Source: Alistipes sp. (GTDB taxonomy: Bacteria > Bacteroidota > Bacteroidia > Bacteroidales > Rikenellaceae). Taken from it: a stretch of DNA of 42,086 bases. The stretch spans positions 1 through 42,086 of the forward strand of contig JAGBXR010000001.1 in NCBI GenBank assembly GCA_017629145.1, read 5' to 3'. The notes beneath the pieces are model-generated. The model made no database searches. It saw nothing but the letters and a program-made list of their open reading frames with translations, and had not been told where the DNA came from. A program made the translations under genes and the position numbers. Shown here in pieces: positions 1 to 7,929 of this stretch. Numbering within the stretch: the stretch's first letter is position 1; each line of letters starts with the position of its first letter.

Positions 1-1
1 A

Positions 2-355
2 TCGGCACTCTACGCTTCGTTTACTGAGGGTGATGTAACCGATGTTACAAATCCTAAGTTCTCTGATCAGTACATTATCTCTGAGTTCCGTGGCTATTGG
101 GATTCAATCACCCTTGCAGCTCCTTACTACTTCTACGTTGCGGAGTGGAACTACGACCAAAGTGCTTTGACTTACGCCCTAGATAGCAACGACCGCGAGG
201 GTAAGGTTGGTCGCTTGCTTATCAATCCTAAGGATAAGACAGGTGAGGTTGCTGAGCTTCAAACATATGTAAATGCTAAGACATTTGCAACGCTTGACGC
301 CCCCAAATCATTGGTATATAATAAAAACCAATCAATAAAACTTACTGCATTGTAA
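2..355 (+). CDS. C-terminal part of an uncharacterised protein (5' end outside window)
   Basis: The open frame runs from the window edge to a TAA at 353-355 and gives about 117 residues. The tail is rich in aromatic residues, Asn and Thr, ends in a Lys/Asn-rich stretch, and shows no catalytic motif that I recognise. The composition resembles beta-rich secreted proteins of Bacteroidetes, but that is a guess because the signal peptide is outside the window. It converges on the YhcH-family gene and shares the perfect palindromic terminator at 418-455 with it. Coding is clear: the frame is open throughout and third positions vary as in neighbouring genes. Confidence 0.7.
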   Translation, partial: SALYASFTEGDVTDVTNPKFSDQYIISEFRGYWDSITLAAPYYFYVAEWNYDQSALTYALDSNDREGKVGRLLINPKDKTGEVAELQTYVNAKTFATLDAPKSLVYNKNQSIKLTAL

Positions 356-417
356 TACTATTTTCAAACCACTTTTCACTACTTTTATCGTTGTGACATT
401 CATACAGACCTATTTAT

Positions 418-455
418 AATACAATAGCCTATCCTTAAGGATAGGCTATTGTATT
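418..455. terminator. Bidirectional intrinsic terminator
   Basis: A perfect 38-nt palindrome (arms of 19) lies between the convergent ends of the partial gene and the YhcH-family gene. It is flanked by A/T-rich sequence, so it can end transcription in both directions. Confidence 0.85.
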
Positions 456-474
456 TATCAGCATAAATTAAGAC

Positions 475-924
475 TTACTTATACTCAATCTTAAAAATGA
501 GCTTACGGACCTTGCCTTTACCGAGCATTGGGGCGTGGGCATCCTCTGGGAAGAGGAGCGTAAACTGACCCTCACGCACCGTATAGTAGGTCTGCGGACG
601 ATCCGAATAGAACAATATATCGCGCTCCGCGTCGAACGCACCCTCGGCCATACGGCAATCTTTGCGTTCGCTCCAGCCAAATGTCTCCTCACCGCCAAGA
701 ACGACCTGAACATCGACGTAGCGGTTGTGAGCCTCAAGATGCGCAGCATCCAATGGTCGAAGATCGAGCTCCGAGACGTTAACAAACAAGCGCTCGCCAT
801 CGATCTCGTGGCGGCCTACCTCAAGGCTTGCCAAATCCGTATCGCGCATAAAGGCAACAACACGCTCCAAAGCAGGAAGAAGAGCGTAGTAACGCTCCGC
901 ATTATTCAGTGAATCGAGAATCAT
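475..924 (-). CDS. YhcH/YjgK/YiaL family protein
   Basis: This 149-residue protein matches the family formerly called DUF386 (related to EbgC and YhcH), small cupin-like proteins found with sialic acid, gulonate and galactoside catabolism. Visible family marks are an EAHNRYVDVQ segment near residues 83-92, in which His and Asp are typical metal-site residues, a GGEETFG turn right after it, and an FPEDAHAP motif near 125-132. The length is normal. It is the last gene of the minus-strand block, 33 bp after the endonuclease-fold gene. No sugar-catabolic genes are nearby, so its substrate cannot be inferred. The family call is firm and the biochemical role is open. Confidence 0.88.
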   Translation of the reverse strand: MILDSLNNAERYYALLPALERVVAFMRDTDLASLEVGRHEIDGERLFVNVSELDLRPLDAAHLEAHNRYVDVQVVLGGEETFGWSERKDCRMAEGAFDAERDILFYSDRPQTYYTVREGQFTLLFPEDAHAPMLGKGKVRKLIFKIEYK

Positions 925-957
925 ATATCTTTAGTTTTAATAACTCAACCTAAACGA

Positions 958-2100
958 CTACTCCTCGAATTTGAGGCGTACCAAGACTGGCAAGTGGTCC
1001 GATACATCGGCATCCTCGTTGGCGTAGTAGTAGATAGACTTCAGACCTTCGGAGTGCAAGATATAGTCGATACGCAACATACCATACATCGGGCGGAAGG
1101 TATAGCCATAGCCACTACCCTGCTCAACGAAGGAATCGATGAGGTCGTCACTCAACTTGTTATAGACAAACGACATAGGCACATCATTGAAATCTCCAAG
1201 CACAATCTTCTCGTATGGCGTCTCATCGATAAGATCGCACAGCATATCGACGTGATCGGCACGTATTGCTGAGTTGCCGGCAATGCGGTCAACGATGCTC
1301 ATCATACGATCGCTATCGCTGAAAATCTCACCGCTATGGATATCCTCGCTCTCGGCATCCGAGATGTGCATCGAGTAGAGATGGTTGTTTATAAGGCGCA
1401 GCGTATCGCTACCTATGACGATATCACTCCACTGCGACGTACCGCGATAGGTATTCTGAAGTTCACCCTTTGCGATAATCGGATAGCAGCTATACGTGCG
1501 CAACACCACATTGCTAAACTCCACAGCATCGCTTGTATAGCATCGCTTATATCGGCGATTGAACAATGAGTCGATACGCTCTACGCCCTCGGCGTTACGG
1601 CGAAACTCCTGGAAGCATACCACATCGGCAAGCTCGTTATTCGACAAGTAGCTCACGAGACTATCGATAGTCGACTCGTGATTATCGTCATTGAAGCAAC
1701 GCACGTTGTAGCTCATAACCGTAAACGAACCCTTCTCGCGTGGTATCTCACCCTCACGCATAATATCGATATTGTAGAAATCCGAGAAGCGCAGAATGCC
1801 CGGAAGCATTACAATAAGCAAAGCGAGTGCCATACGCCAACGCCACATCACAATCCACAACAACATACACGCAGCAACGCACACAAAAAGTATTGGGGCG
1901 AAGATGCCCACAATAGTAAGTGAGCCAAAGGTCGAAGGCGACACATATGGGGCGAAATATGCGATGAGCAGAGCTACCGAGAAAGATAGCGACAAGGCCA
2001 AAAGTATGATAAAGAGCAACGTGCCCACAAACGAGTGACGGCGCTTGCTCTTTGCTCGGCCAAATGGGTAGTTGTTGTATGTATCCTGTTTACGTGCCAT
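958..2100 (-). CDS. Membrane-anchored endonuclease/exonuclease/phosphatase family protein
   Basis: The N-terminus carries a basic stretch and then three hydrophobic segments (about residues 24-95), followed by an EEP-fold domain. Fold marks in order are VMSYNVRCF, VVCFQEFRR (metal-binding Glu), a NNHLYS strand, GDFNDVP (catalytic Asp and Asn), RIDYIL and the terminal SDHLPV motif (catalytic His). The active site therefore appears complete and is predicted to lie beyond the membrane anchor. The ATG at 2100 is preferred; an upstream in-frame TTG at 2127 would add nine residues. Proteins of this layout are common in Bacteroidetes with unknown substrate (DNA, phospholipid or phosphoinositide-like). 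It sits 58 bp downstream of the rhomboid gene. Confidence 0.88.
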   Translation of the reverse strand: MARKQDTYNNYPFGRAKSKRRHSFVGTLLFIILLALSLSFSVALLIAYFAPYVSPSTFGSLTIVGIFAPILFVCVAACMLLWIVMWRWRMALALLIVMLPGILRFSDFYNIDIMREGEIPREKGSFTVMSYNVRCFNDDNHESTIDSLVSYLSNNELADVVCFQEFRRNAEGVERIDSLFNRRYKRCYTSDAVEFSNVVLRTYSCYPIIAKGELQNTYRGTSQWSDIVIGSDTLRLINNHLYSMHISDAESEDIHSGEIFSDSDRMMSIVDRIAGNSAIRADHVDMLCDLIDETPYEKIVLGDFNDVPMSFVYNKLSDDLIDSFVEQGSGYGYTFRPMYGMLRIDYILHSEGLKSIYYYANEDADVSDHLPVLVRLKFEE

Positions 2101-2158
2101 AGTGTATGCATTTTGCGGAGCTTGCAAGGCTCCGTATGTTGTGTTATGTATCTATAGT

Positions 2159-2809
2159 TTAGAAGTAATAGGTGCGGTTACGGTCGCGATAGCGCCACCA
2201 AAGTATTAGCAACCATCCCCAGAACATACCTCCGAGATGGGCAAAATGTGCTACACTATCCATCCGTCCCGAAACACCAAAGAAGAGTTCCAAAGCACCA
2301 TATATCACTACAAACCACTTTGCCTTAATCGGAATAGGCGGAATGAGGAGCATAATGATAGCATTAGGGTGCAACATACCAAAGGCAAGCAATAATCCAA
2401 AGACAGCACCCGAAGCGCCAACGGTAGGAGTACACAGATAGTCCCAATATGCTGGCGAGAAGGCTGCAACACGAGCAAGGTCAATCTGTGCCATACCGAG
2501 CTGAACTAGCGCTGCGCCAATACCGCAAACGAGATAGTATGTAAAGAATCGTTTTGAGCCCATCTCCATCTCGAGACCTCGACCAAACATCCACAATGCG
2601 AACATATTAAAGAACAGGTGCGAGAAGCTGCCGTGCATAAACATATATGTTATTGGCTGCCATATGTGGAAGAAAGGACTACCTGCAGGAAAGAGCGCGC
2701 AATATTCGTATATTGCGTTTTTATTGAGCAACATCATTGCCAGGTAGACCACTACATTGGCAATAAGCAGATTCATCACTACGGGGGGAGTTGTATTCTG
2801 AAGTCTCAT
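2159..2809 (-). CDS. Rhomboid family intramembrane serine protease
   Basis: This 216-residue polytopic membrane protein has the rhomboid signature: an FMHGSFSHLFFNMF segment (residues 57-70), the catalytic serine in GASGAVFG (Ser133), and the catalytic histidine in AHFAHLGG (His191). About six hydrophobic segments are visible, the basic bacterial rhomboid core, with only a short charged tail. The family cleaves transmembrane helices inside the bilayer; the substrate is unknown. The start codon lies 24 bp after the mutL stop, which supports co-transcription. Confidence 0.95.
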   Translation of the reverse strand: MRLQNTTPPVVMNLLIANVVVYLAMMLLNKNAIYEYCALFPAGSPFFHIWQPITYMFMHGSFSHLFFNMFALWMFGRGLEMEMGSKRFFTYYLVCGIGAALVQLGMAQIDLARVAAFSPAYWDYLCTPTVGASGAVFGLLLAFGMLHPNAIIMLLIPPIPIKAKWFVVIYGALELFFGVSGRMDSVAHFAHLGGMFWGWLLILWWRYRDRNRTYYF

Positions 2810-2833
2810 ATCTTCTATTTCATTGGTTTAAAG

Positions 2834-4762
2834 TTAGCAACGAGTGAGCTTTGCGGCAAGCTCCTCGCCAGTAAGTTCTGCCATAATGGGATTACCCGAA
2901 GGTGTGAAGCTCACATCGTCGCAAGCCTCAAGGCGTGTGAGAAGCTCCTTGGCATCCTCCGAGCGCAGATTGCGGCCATAGCCAGCACTACCTCTGCGCG
3001 CCATAAGCGACGCAAGACGACGACGCTCCTCCTCGAGAGGCAGATTACCCTCGTCGATACCGTGCAAAAGCTCGTAGATGAGTTCGTCGATAGGCATAGC
3101 GAGGTCGAGCATCGCAGGACGACCCTTAACGGCGATATGTCCATCGCCACGATACTCCACATCGAAGCCAAGAGCGGCAAACTCCGTTGCGTGGTTTTCC
3201 ATAAGTTCGTACTCGTCGTGCGATAATGTCAGCTCCTCGGCGAAAATCATACACTGCGATGGTGCAGAGCCTGCACTCATCGACTTGAGCAAATCCTCGT
3301 ACAAGACACGCTCCCTCGCGCGACGCATACTCACAACGACACAACGGCCAGCATACAGCGCAATTGCATAACCCACGGGCAGAGCCAGAACATCACCGAA
3401 GTGACGCTGCTCACTGGTCATAGACGACTCGATATACTCAAATTTACTCTGCTGGCACTCCTCATCCTCCTCATCGATATACTCTATAACCGAACTCTGC
3501 GACGAACTGTGCAGTGTATATTCATCTTCCACCTCGGCAAAGCTGATACCTTGTGCAGCTGTTGCAGCAGGTCGAATAAGGCCATCATAGGGTACATCGA
3601 AGCCCGTAAACGGAACATCGGGCGTAGGTGCCGTAGGATCGATATACTCGACACTGAACGGATTGTACGACTTGTTGGTAGCTGTGCGTGGCTCGGCATA
3701 GACACCCATACCGCTGCCGATAACAGGGATATCGACACGCACATCATCCGAGAAGTCCATCATAGGAACGGCACCAGTCTTTGCAAGCGTCTCACGTACT
3801 GCCGCCTGCAAAATCTGCAAGATAACATCGTTATCGGCAAACTTTACTGTCGTCTTCTGCGGATGGACATTTACATCGATCTGCTCGGGTGGCACAGTGA
3901 TGTAGATGAAAAACGAGGGCATACATCCATCGGGGATGAGTTTCTCGTAGGCACGAAGAATCGTGCGTTGCATAGGTATAGACTGGAAGTAGCGGCCGTT
4001 GACAAAGAGATACTGCTCGTTGTTGCGACGTTTAGCCGCAGCAGGGCGGCCAACGAAGCCCTCGATACGTGCCACAGAGGTATCGACATCTACCTCCAAA
4101 AGATTCTGTTTGATATGACGGCCCACCAAATCGACAATACGACCAGCGCGGTTGGTAGGCATCAGTGAATATAGCAGTGCATCGTTCTGTCGCAGTTCGA
4201 ACTCAACACCTGGGTTGCAGAGTGCAACACGCATAAACTCCTGCTTGATATGTTGCGCAAGGCGCGAGTTATCGCCATCGATAAACTTACGACGCGACGG
4301 AACATTGTAGAAGAGGTTACGCACAATAAACTGCGAACCCTTCGAGCACGATACGGGTGCTTGACTGCGGAACTCGCCGCCGCTGATAAGCGTGAGTGTA
4401 CCCACCTCATCCTCCTCACGGCGCGTGCGCAACTCAACCTCTGCAACCGCGGCTATCGAAGCTAACGCCTCGCCACGGAAACCAAAGGTGTGCAACGCAT
4501 ACACATCCTCGATACTGCGAATCTTGCTCGTAGCGTGACGGTCGAAGGCCAGACGTGCGTCGACAGCCGACATACCCGAACCATCGTCGACAATCTGGAT
4601 AAGATCCTTACCGCCATTACGGAAGTTGACACGCACACACGAAGCCCCAGCATCGAGAGCATTCTCCATCATCTCCTTAACGACATTGGATGGCGAATTG
4701 ACCACCTCGCCTGCAGCAATCTGATTGGCTACAATCTCGGGTAATAGTTGTATGCGGTTCAT
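2834..4762 (-). CDS. mutL: DNA mismatch repair protein MutL
   Basis: The N-terminal half is a clear GHKL ATPase: ENALDAGA (motif I, residues 33-40), DDGSGM (motif II) and TFGFRGEAL (motif III). A long acidic linker follows, then the C-terminal dimerisation domain. The position where endonuclease-type MutL proteins carry DQHA-x2-E-x4-E reads SMRRARERVLYE, so the metal-binding Asp, Gln and His are absent. The terminal CPHGRP-like motif reads TPSGNP. The protein therefore looks like a non-nuclease MutL that relays the MutS signal rather than nicking DNA itself. Length (642) is normal. Its distance to the next gene on either side is about 30 bp. Confidence 0.96.
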   Translation of the reverse strand: MNRIQLLPEIVANQIAAGEVVNSPSNVVKEMMENALDAGASCVRVNFRNGGKDLIQIVDDGSGMSAVDARLAFDRHATSKIRSIEDVYALHTFGFRGEALASIAAVAEVELRTRREEDEVGTLTLISGGEFRSQAPVSCSKGSQFIVRNLFYNVPSRRKFIDGDNSRLAQHIKQEFMRVALCNPGVEFELRQNDALLYSLMPTNRAGRIVDLVGRHIKQNLLEVDVDTSVARIEGFVGRPAAAKRRNNEQYLFVNGRYFQSIPMQRTILRAYEKLIPDGCMPSFFIYITVPPEQIDVNVHPQKTTVKFADNDVILQILQAAVRETLAKTGAVPMMDFSDDVRVDIPVIGSGMGVYAEPRTATNKSYNPFSVEYIDPTAPTPDVPFTGFDVPYDGLIRPAATAAQGISFAEVEDEYTLHSSSQSSVIEYIDEEDEECQQSKFEYIESSMTSEQRHFGDVLALPVGYAIALYAGRCVVVSMRRARERVLYEDLLKSMSAGSAPSQCMIFAEELTLSHDEYELMENHATEFAALGFDVEYRGDGHIAVKGRPAMLDLAMPIDELIYELLHGIDEGNLPLEEERRRLASLMARRGSAGYGRNLRSEDAKELLTRLEACDDVSFTPSGNPIMAELTGEELAAKLTRC

Positions 4763-4792
4763 CTTCTATTTAGTTTACTATGTTTTGGCAGA

Positions 4793-5335
4793 CTACTTCT
4801 CGACACGACGACCATCCCTGATCTCGACATCGTCGTCGTATATCGTAATCGTGCCTACGGAGTTCTGCCACTCCTCAATCTCGTTGATAATCTCGGGGCT
4901 GAGCGTCTCGAACTCTCGGAAGTCGATATCGGCGTGCTGCTCGTTGAGAATTATGCTGCGCTCCACATCACCCTCCACCTCGTCGAATAGCTCGGTGGAT
5001 TGCTGCGAAGCCATCTTCTCGAGGTTTGCAGTCTCGACAAAGCGCATAACACGCGGCAAAAGCAACATCATAGACACAACGACAAGCACAACAGCCAACA
5101 GCAGAAGGCGCATACGCGACATCGCTGCACCGCTACTCTCCTCACGCGACACCTCGCGTGCCTCGCGCTGCGTACGGATATAACGACCAGGCGTATAGGG
5201 CACATCCTCGTCGGTTGCCGATGTGCCGTGAAGCTCACGACGACGCTGCTCGCGCTGCTCCTTGACAGGATCATAGAAGCGTGGTATGTAGTTGAACTGT
5301 CTCGGTTTGCTCTTATGCGGACGGAATATCGACAT
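4793..5335 (-). CDS. Uncharacterised single-pass membrane protein
   Basis: The 180-residue product begins with a basic, proline-containing segment (an FRPHKSKPR start, then an EQREQRRRE stretch). It has one strong hydrophobic helix at about residues 76-98 and ends in an acidic region of about 80 residues. There is no signal peptidase site, so a cytoplasmic N-terminus with one membrane anchor is likely. I recognise no domain. It lies between dnaJ (52 bp) and mutL (30 bp) on the same strand, so it is part of the operon, but the neighbours do not suggest a specific role. Confidence 0.8.
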   Translation of the reverse strand: MSIFRPHKSKPRQFNYIPRFYDPVKEQREQRRRELHGTSATDEDVPYTPGRYIRTQREAREVSREESSGAAMSRMRLLLLAVVLVVVSMMLLLPRVMRFVETANLEKMASQQSTELFDEVEGDVERSIILNEQHADIDFREFETLSPEIINEIEEWQNSVGTITIYDDDVEIRDGRRVEK

Positions 5336-5387
5336 CGATATAATTTGTTTAGTGTTATCTACTTACTAATCTTTTCAGCAGCGACAT

Positions 5388-6551
5388 TCACCCGTTGAAG
5401 AAGCTCTTCATACGCTCGAGAATGCTCTGATTCTCGGGCTCGGCAGCGCGCTTGAAGTGAGGCTGCTCGGCGAGCTGCTCGATAATCTTGCGCTCCTCCT
5501 TGGTGAGCTCATCCGGGATGGTGATATCGACAATCACGGTAATATCGCCACGGCCATAGCCATTAACATTTGGAAGACCCTTGCCTCGGAGGCGCAGAAT
5601 CTTACCTGCGTGTGTACCTGGAGCAATCTTGATACGTGCACGACCGTCGATTGTAGGCACCTCAACCTCGCCACCGAGGATTGCTGTGGTTACGGTGATG
5701 TTAAGCTGGTGTACCAAGTCGTCGCCATCGCGCACTAACTGTGGATTGCGCTCCTCCTCGATTACAACCAACAAGTCGCCATTCTGACCACCATTGCGCG
5801 CTGCATTTCCCTTGCCACGCACCGTAATAGCCATACCCTCGGCAACACCTGCTGGAATCTTTACCTCGACAATCTCCGAGCCTCGCTCCGTACCCTCGCC
5901 GCCGCACTTATCGCACTTCGCCGTAATGACACGTCCCGATCCGCCGCACGTAGGACACACGGTCTGGGCCTGCATACGTCCGAAGAAGGAGTTCTGAACG
6001 GTGATAACATATCCCGAGCCGTTACACTGCGAACAAGTAGAGTACGACGATGCATCCTTTGCACCCGAGCCACCACACTTGTCGCAAGCTACAACCTTAT
6101 TAATCTTGAGCTTCTTGGTAACACCCTCTGCAATCTCCTGAAGAGTGAGGCGAACCGTTACGCGTATATCGCTACCACGATTTACGCGTGGACCACGGCT
6201 GCGCGAGCTTCCACCAAAGCCTCCAAAAGCACCGCCAAAGATATCACCGAACTGCTCGAAGATATCCTCCATTGAGAAGCCACCTCCCGAGAAGCCACCA
6301 AAGCCACCACCACCGGTAGCTCCGCCCATACCAGCGTGACCGAATCGGTCGTAGCGAGCACGCTTCTCCTCGTTTGACAACACATCGTAGGCCTCAGCAG
6401 CCTCCTTAAACTTATCCTCGGCCTCCTTGTCTCCTGGGTTCTTATCGGGGTGATATTTGATGGCCGCCTTACGGTAGGCCTTCTTTATGGTATCGGCATC
6501 GGCGTTGCGCTCAACACCTAACACCTCGTAGTAATCTCTCTTCTCTGCCAT
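5388..6551 (-). CDS. dnaJ: Molecular chaperone DnaJ
   Basis: This is a full-length type I DnaJ (387 residues). The J domain carries the HPD tripeptide in YHPDKNPGD, which stimulates DnaK ATP hydrolysis. A Gly/Phe-rich segment follows (about 75-120). Then come four CxxCxGxG zinc motifs: [24 protein letters not shown] and CDKCGGEG. The C-terminal substrate-binding domains are complete. It lies 34 bp downstream of grpE on the same strand; dnaK is not in the window. No CIRCE-type operator is seen at the grpE-dnaJ boundary. Confidence 0.98.
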   Translation of the reverse strand: MAEKRDYYEVLGVERNADADTIKKAYRKAAIKYHPDKNPGDKEAEDKFKEAAEAYDVLSNEEKRARYDRFGHAGMGGATGGGGFGGFSGGGFSMEDIFEQFGDIFGGAFGGFGGSSRSRGPRVNRGSDIRVTVRLTLQEIAEGVTKKLKINKVVACDKCGGSGAKDASSYSTCSQCNGSGYVITVQNSFFGRMQAQTVCPTCGGSGRVITAKCDKCGGEGTERGSEIVEVKIPAGVAEGMAITVRGKGNAARNGGQNGDLLVVIEEERNPQLVRDGDDLVHQLNITVTTAILGGEVEVPTIDGRARIKIAPGTHAGKILRLRGKGLPNVNGYGRGDITVIVDITIPDELTKEERKIIEQLAEQPHFKRAAEPENQSILERMKSFFNG

Positions 6552-6585
6552 AAATCTTCGTTTGTTTCTCGGTTAGCGTTACACC

Positions 6586-7167
6586 CTACTCGCCAACAAC
6601 AACCTTCGCGTAGCGCAATACGTGCTCGCCAAGCTTATAGCCGCGCTGTACGCAGTCGATAACCAAGCCTCGCTTATCCTCGCCAGCAGCAAAACGGGCT
6701 ACAGCCTCCTGCTCCTCCTCGTTGAAGGGCTTATCGACGCACTCGATAGGTGTGATGCCTGCATTCTGCAAGATGCTCTCGAACTTCTTCATAACAAGCT
6801 CCTCGCCCTGACGCAAAGCCTCGACATCGTCGCTCCTGCGCGAAGCAGCTACAGCACGCTCCATATCATCCATAATTGGGAGGATAGCCTTCCACGCACC
6901 CTCGCAACCACGCTCAACAAGCTCCATCTTCTCGCGTACGGTACGCTTACGGAAGTTGTCGAACTCGGCCTGCAAACGAAGGTACTTATCGCGCCACGCA
7001 GCAATCTGCTCCTCGAGTGACGGCTCGACTGACACTTTGTCAGCATCTGTCGCCTCACCATCTGTCATAGTGTCGCACGCTGCATCGGCAGAAGCTGTCT
7101 CCTGCTCTGTCGCAGGATTCACATCCTGCTCTATATCTTGTTCTTTTTCAATAGTTTGCTTATTCAT
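6586..7167 (-). CDS. grpE: Nucleotide exchange factor GrpE
   Basis: The protein (193 residues) has the acidic, disordered N-terminus typical of GrpE. A long helical segment follows (RDKYLRLQAEFDNFRKRT, about residues 59-76), then the beta-wing domain with a GITPIE segment and a final region around QRGYKLGEHVLRYAKVVV. GrpE releases ADP from DnaK. It is followed by dnaJ after 34 bp and preceded by the RsmI-like gene after 42 bp. The A/T-rich gap upstream might hold an extra heat-shock promoter, but no match to TAnnTTTG is visible there. Confidence 0.97.
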   Translation of the reverse strand: MNKQTIEKEQDIEQDVNPATEQETASADAACDTMTDGEATDADKVSVEPSLEEQIAAWRDKYLRLQAEFDNFRKRTVREKMELVERGCEGAWKAILPIMDDMERAVAASRRSDDVEALRQGEELVMKKFESILQNAGITPIECVDKPFNEEEQEAVARFAAGEDKRGLVIDCVQRGYKLGEHVLRYAKVVVGE

Positions 7168-7209
7168 ATATACTCCTTAATTTAACACTTTCTAATATAA
7201 TTAAACAAA

Positions 7210-7929
7210 TTATATGCCTAAAATAAAGATCGTTGGTCGCTTCTCGAAATCGGGGCGAGGCATACGCTGCCACTCCTCGATAGTGTGAGTTGCGATGAAC
7301 TCATCGCCAGCCGTAATGTTGACCGCAACCGTCAGACGCATCGTTCCCGAGAGACTACGCACCAGAGCATCGAAGAGCTTCACGTTGCGATAGGGCGCTT
7401 CGATGAAGATTTGTGCCTCGCGCTCCTGCTTCGCTCGGCGCTCAAGTGTCTTGATACGCTGCGCACGCTCCATATCCTTAACCGGAAGGTAACCACAGAA
7501 GGCAAAGGCCTGACCATTCTGACCCGAAGCCATTAGTGCCATAAGGATGGACGATGGGCCAACAAGAGGTACCACGCGCACACCCTTGCGGTGCGCCAAA
7601 GCCACGATATCGGCACCCGGATCGGCAACACCCGGAACACCTGCCTCCGAGATTACACCTGCCGAACGACCAGCAAGTACCGGTCTGAGCATACGCTCCA
7701 CATCGGCAGCCGACGTGGTGTGCTCGTTAAGTTCAACAAACTCCAGTTCCGCAATAGGACGCTCCACGCCAGCCTTCGACAAAAAGCGACGTGCCGAACG
7801 AGTATTCTCAACGATGAAGTAGTCGAGGCTGTTCATTATACGGCGGTTACCCTCGGGCAACACATCCCATACCGACTCGCCATCGGCGATGGGACAGGGG
7901 ATCATATATATTGTTCCTTTGTTCTGCAT
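7210..7929 (-). CDS. Tetrapyrrole-methylase-fold SAM-dependent methyltransferase (RsmI-like)
   Basis: The product (239 residues) belongs to the RsmI/COG0313 branch of the tetrapyrrole methylases. Visible marks are ENTRSARRFL, the glycine-rich SEAGVPGVADPGA loop (about 95-107), VVPLVGPSSILMAL, FCGYLP and EAPYRN. RsmI 2'-O-methylates C1402 of 16S rRNA. This version is shorter than usual RsmI (about 280) and its first strand reads CPIADG instead of the usual TPIGNL, so the target may be the same or a relative. The start codon overlaps the murF-alr stop by one base (TAATG), implying translational coupling. Confidence 0.85.
   Translation of the reverse strand: MQNKGTIYMIPCPIADGESVWDVLPEGNRRIMNSLDYFIVENTRSARRFLSKAGVERPIAELEFVELNEHTTSAADVERMLRPVLAGRSAGVISEAGVPGVADPGADIVALAHRKGVRVVPLVGPSSILMALMASGQNGQAFAFCGYLPVKDMERAQRIKTLERRAKQEREAQIFIEAPYRNVKLFDALVRSLSGTMRLTVAVNITAGDEFIATHTIEEWQRMPRPDFEKRPTIFILGI

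Noticed and set aside
3401-4168. Long plus-strand frame of 255 codons inside mutL
   Set aside because: It lies fully antisense to a well-supported mutL, encodes a Cys/His/Arg/Ile-rich composition without any family pattern, and is a shadow of codon bias.
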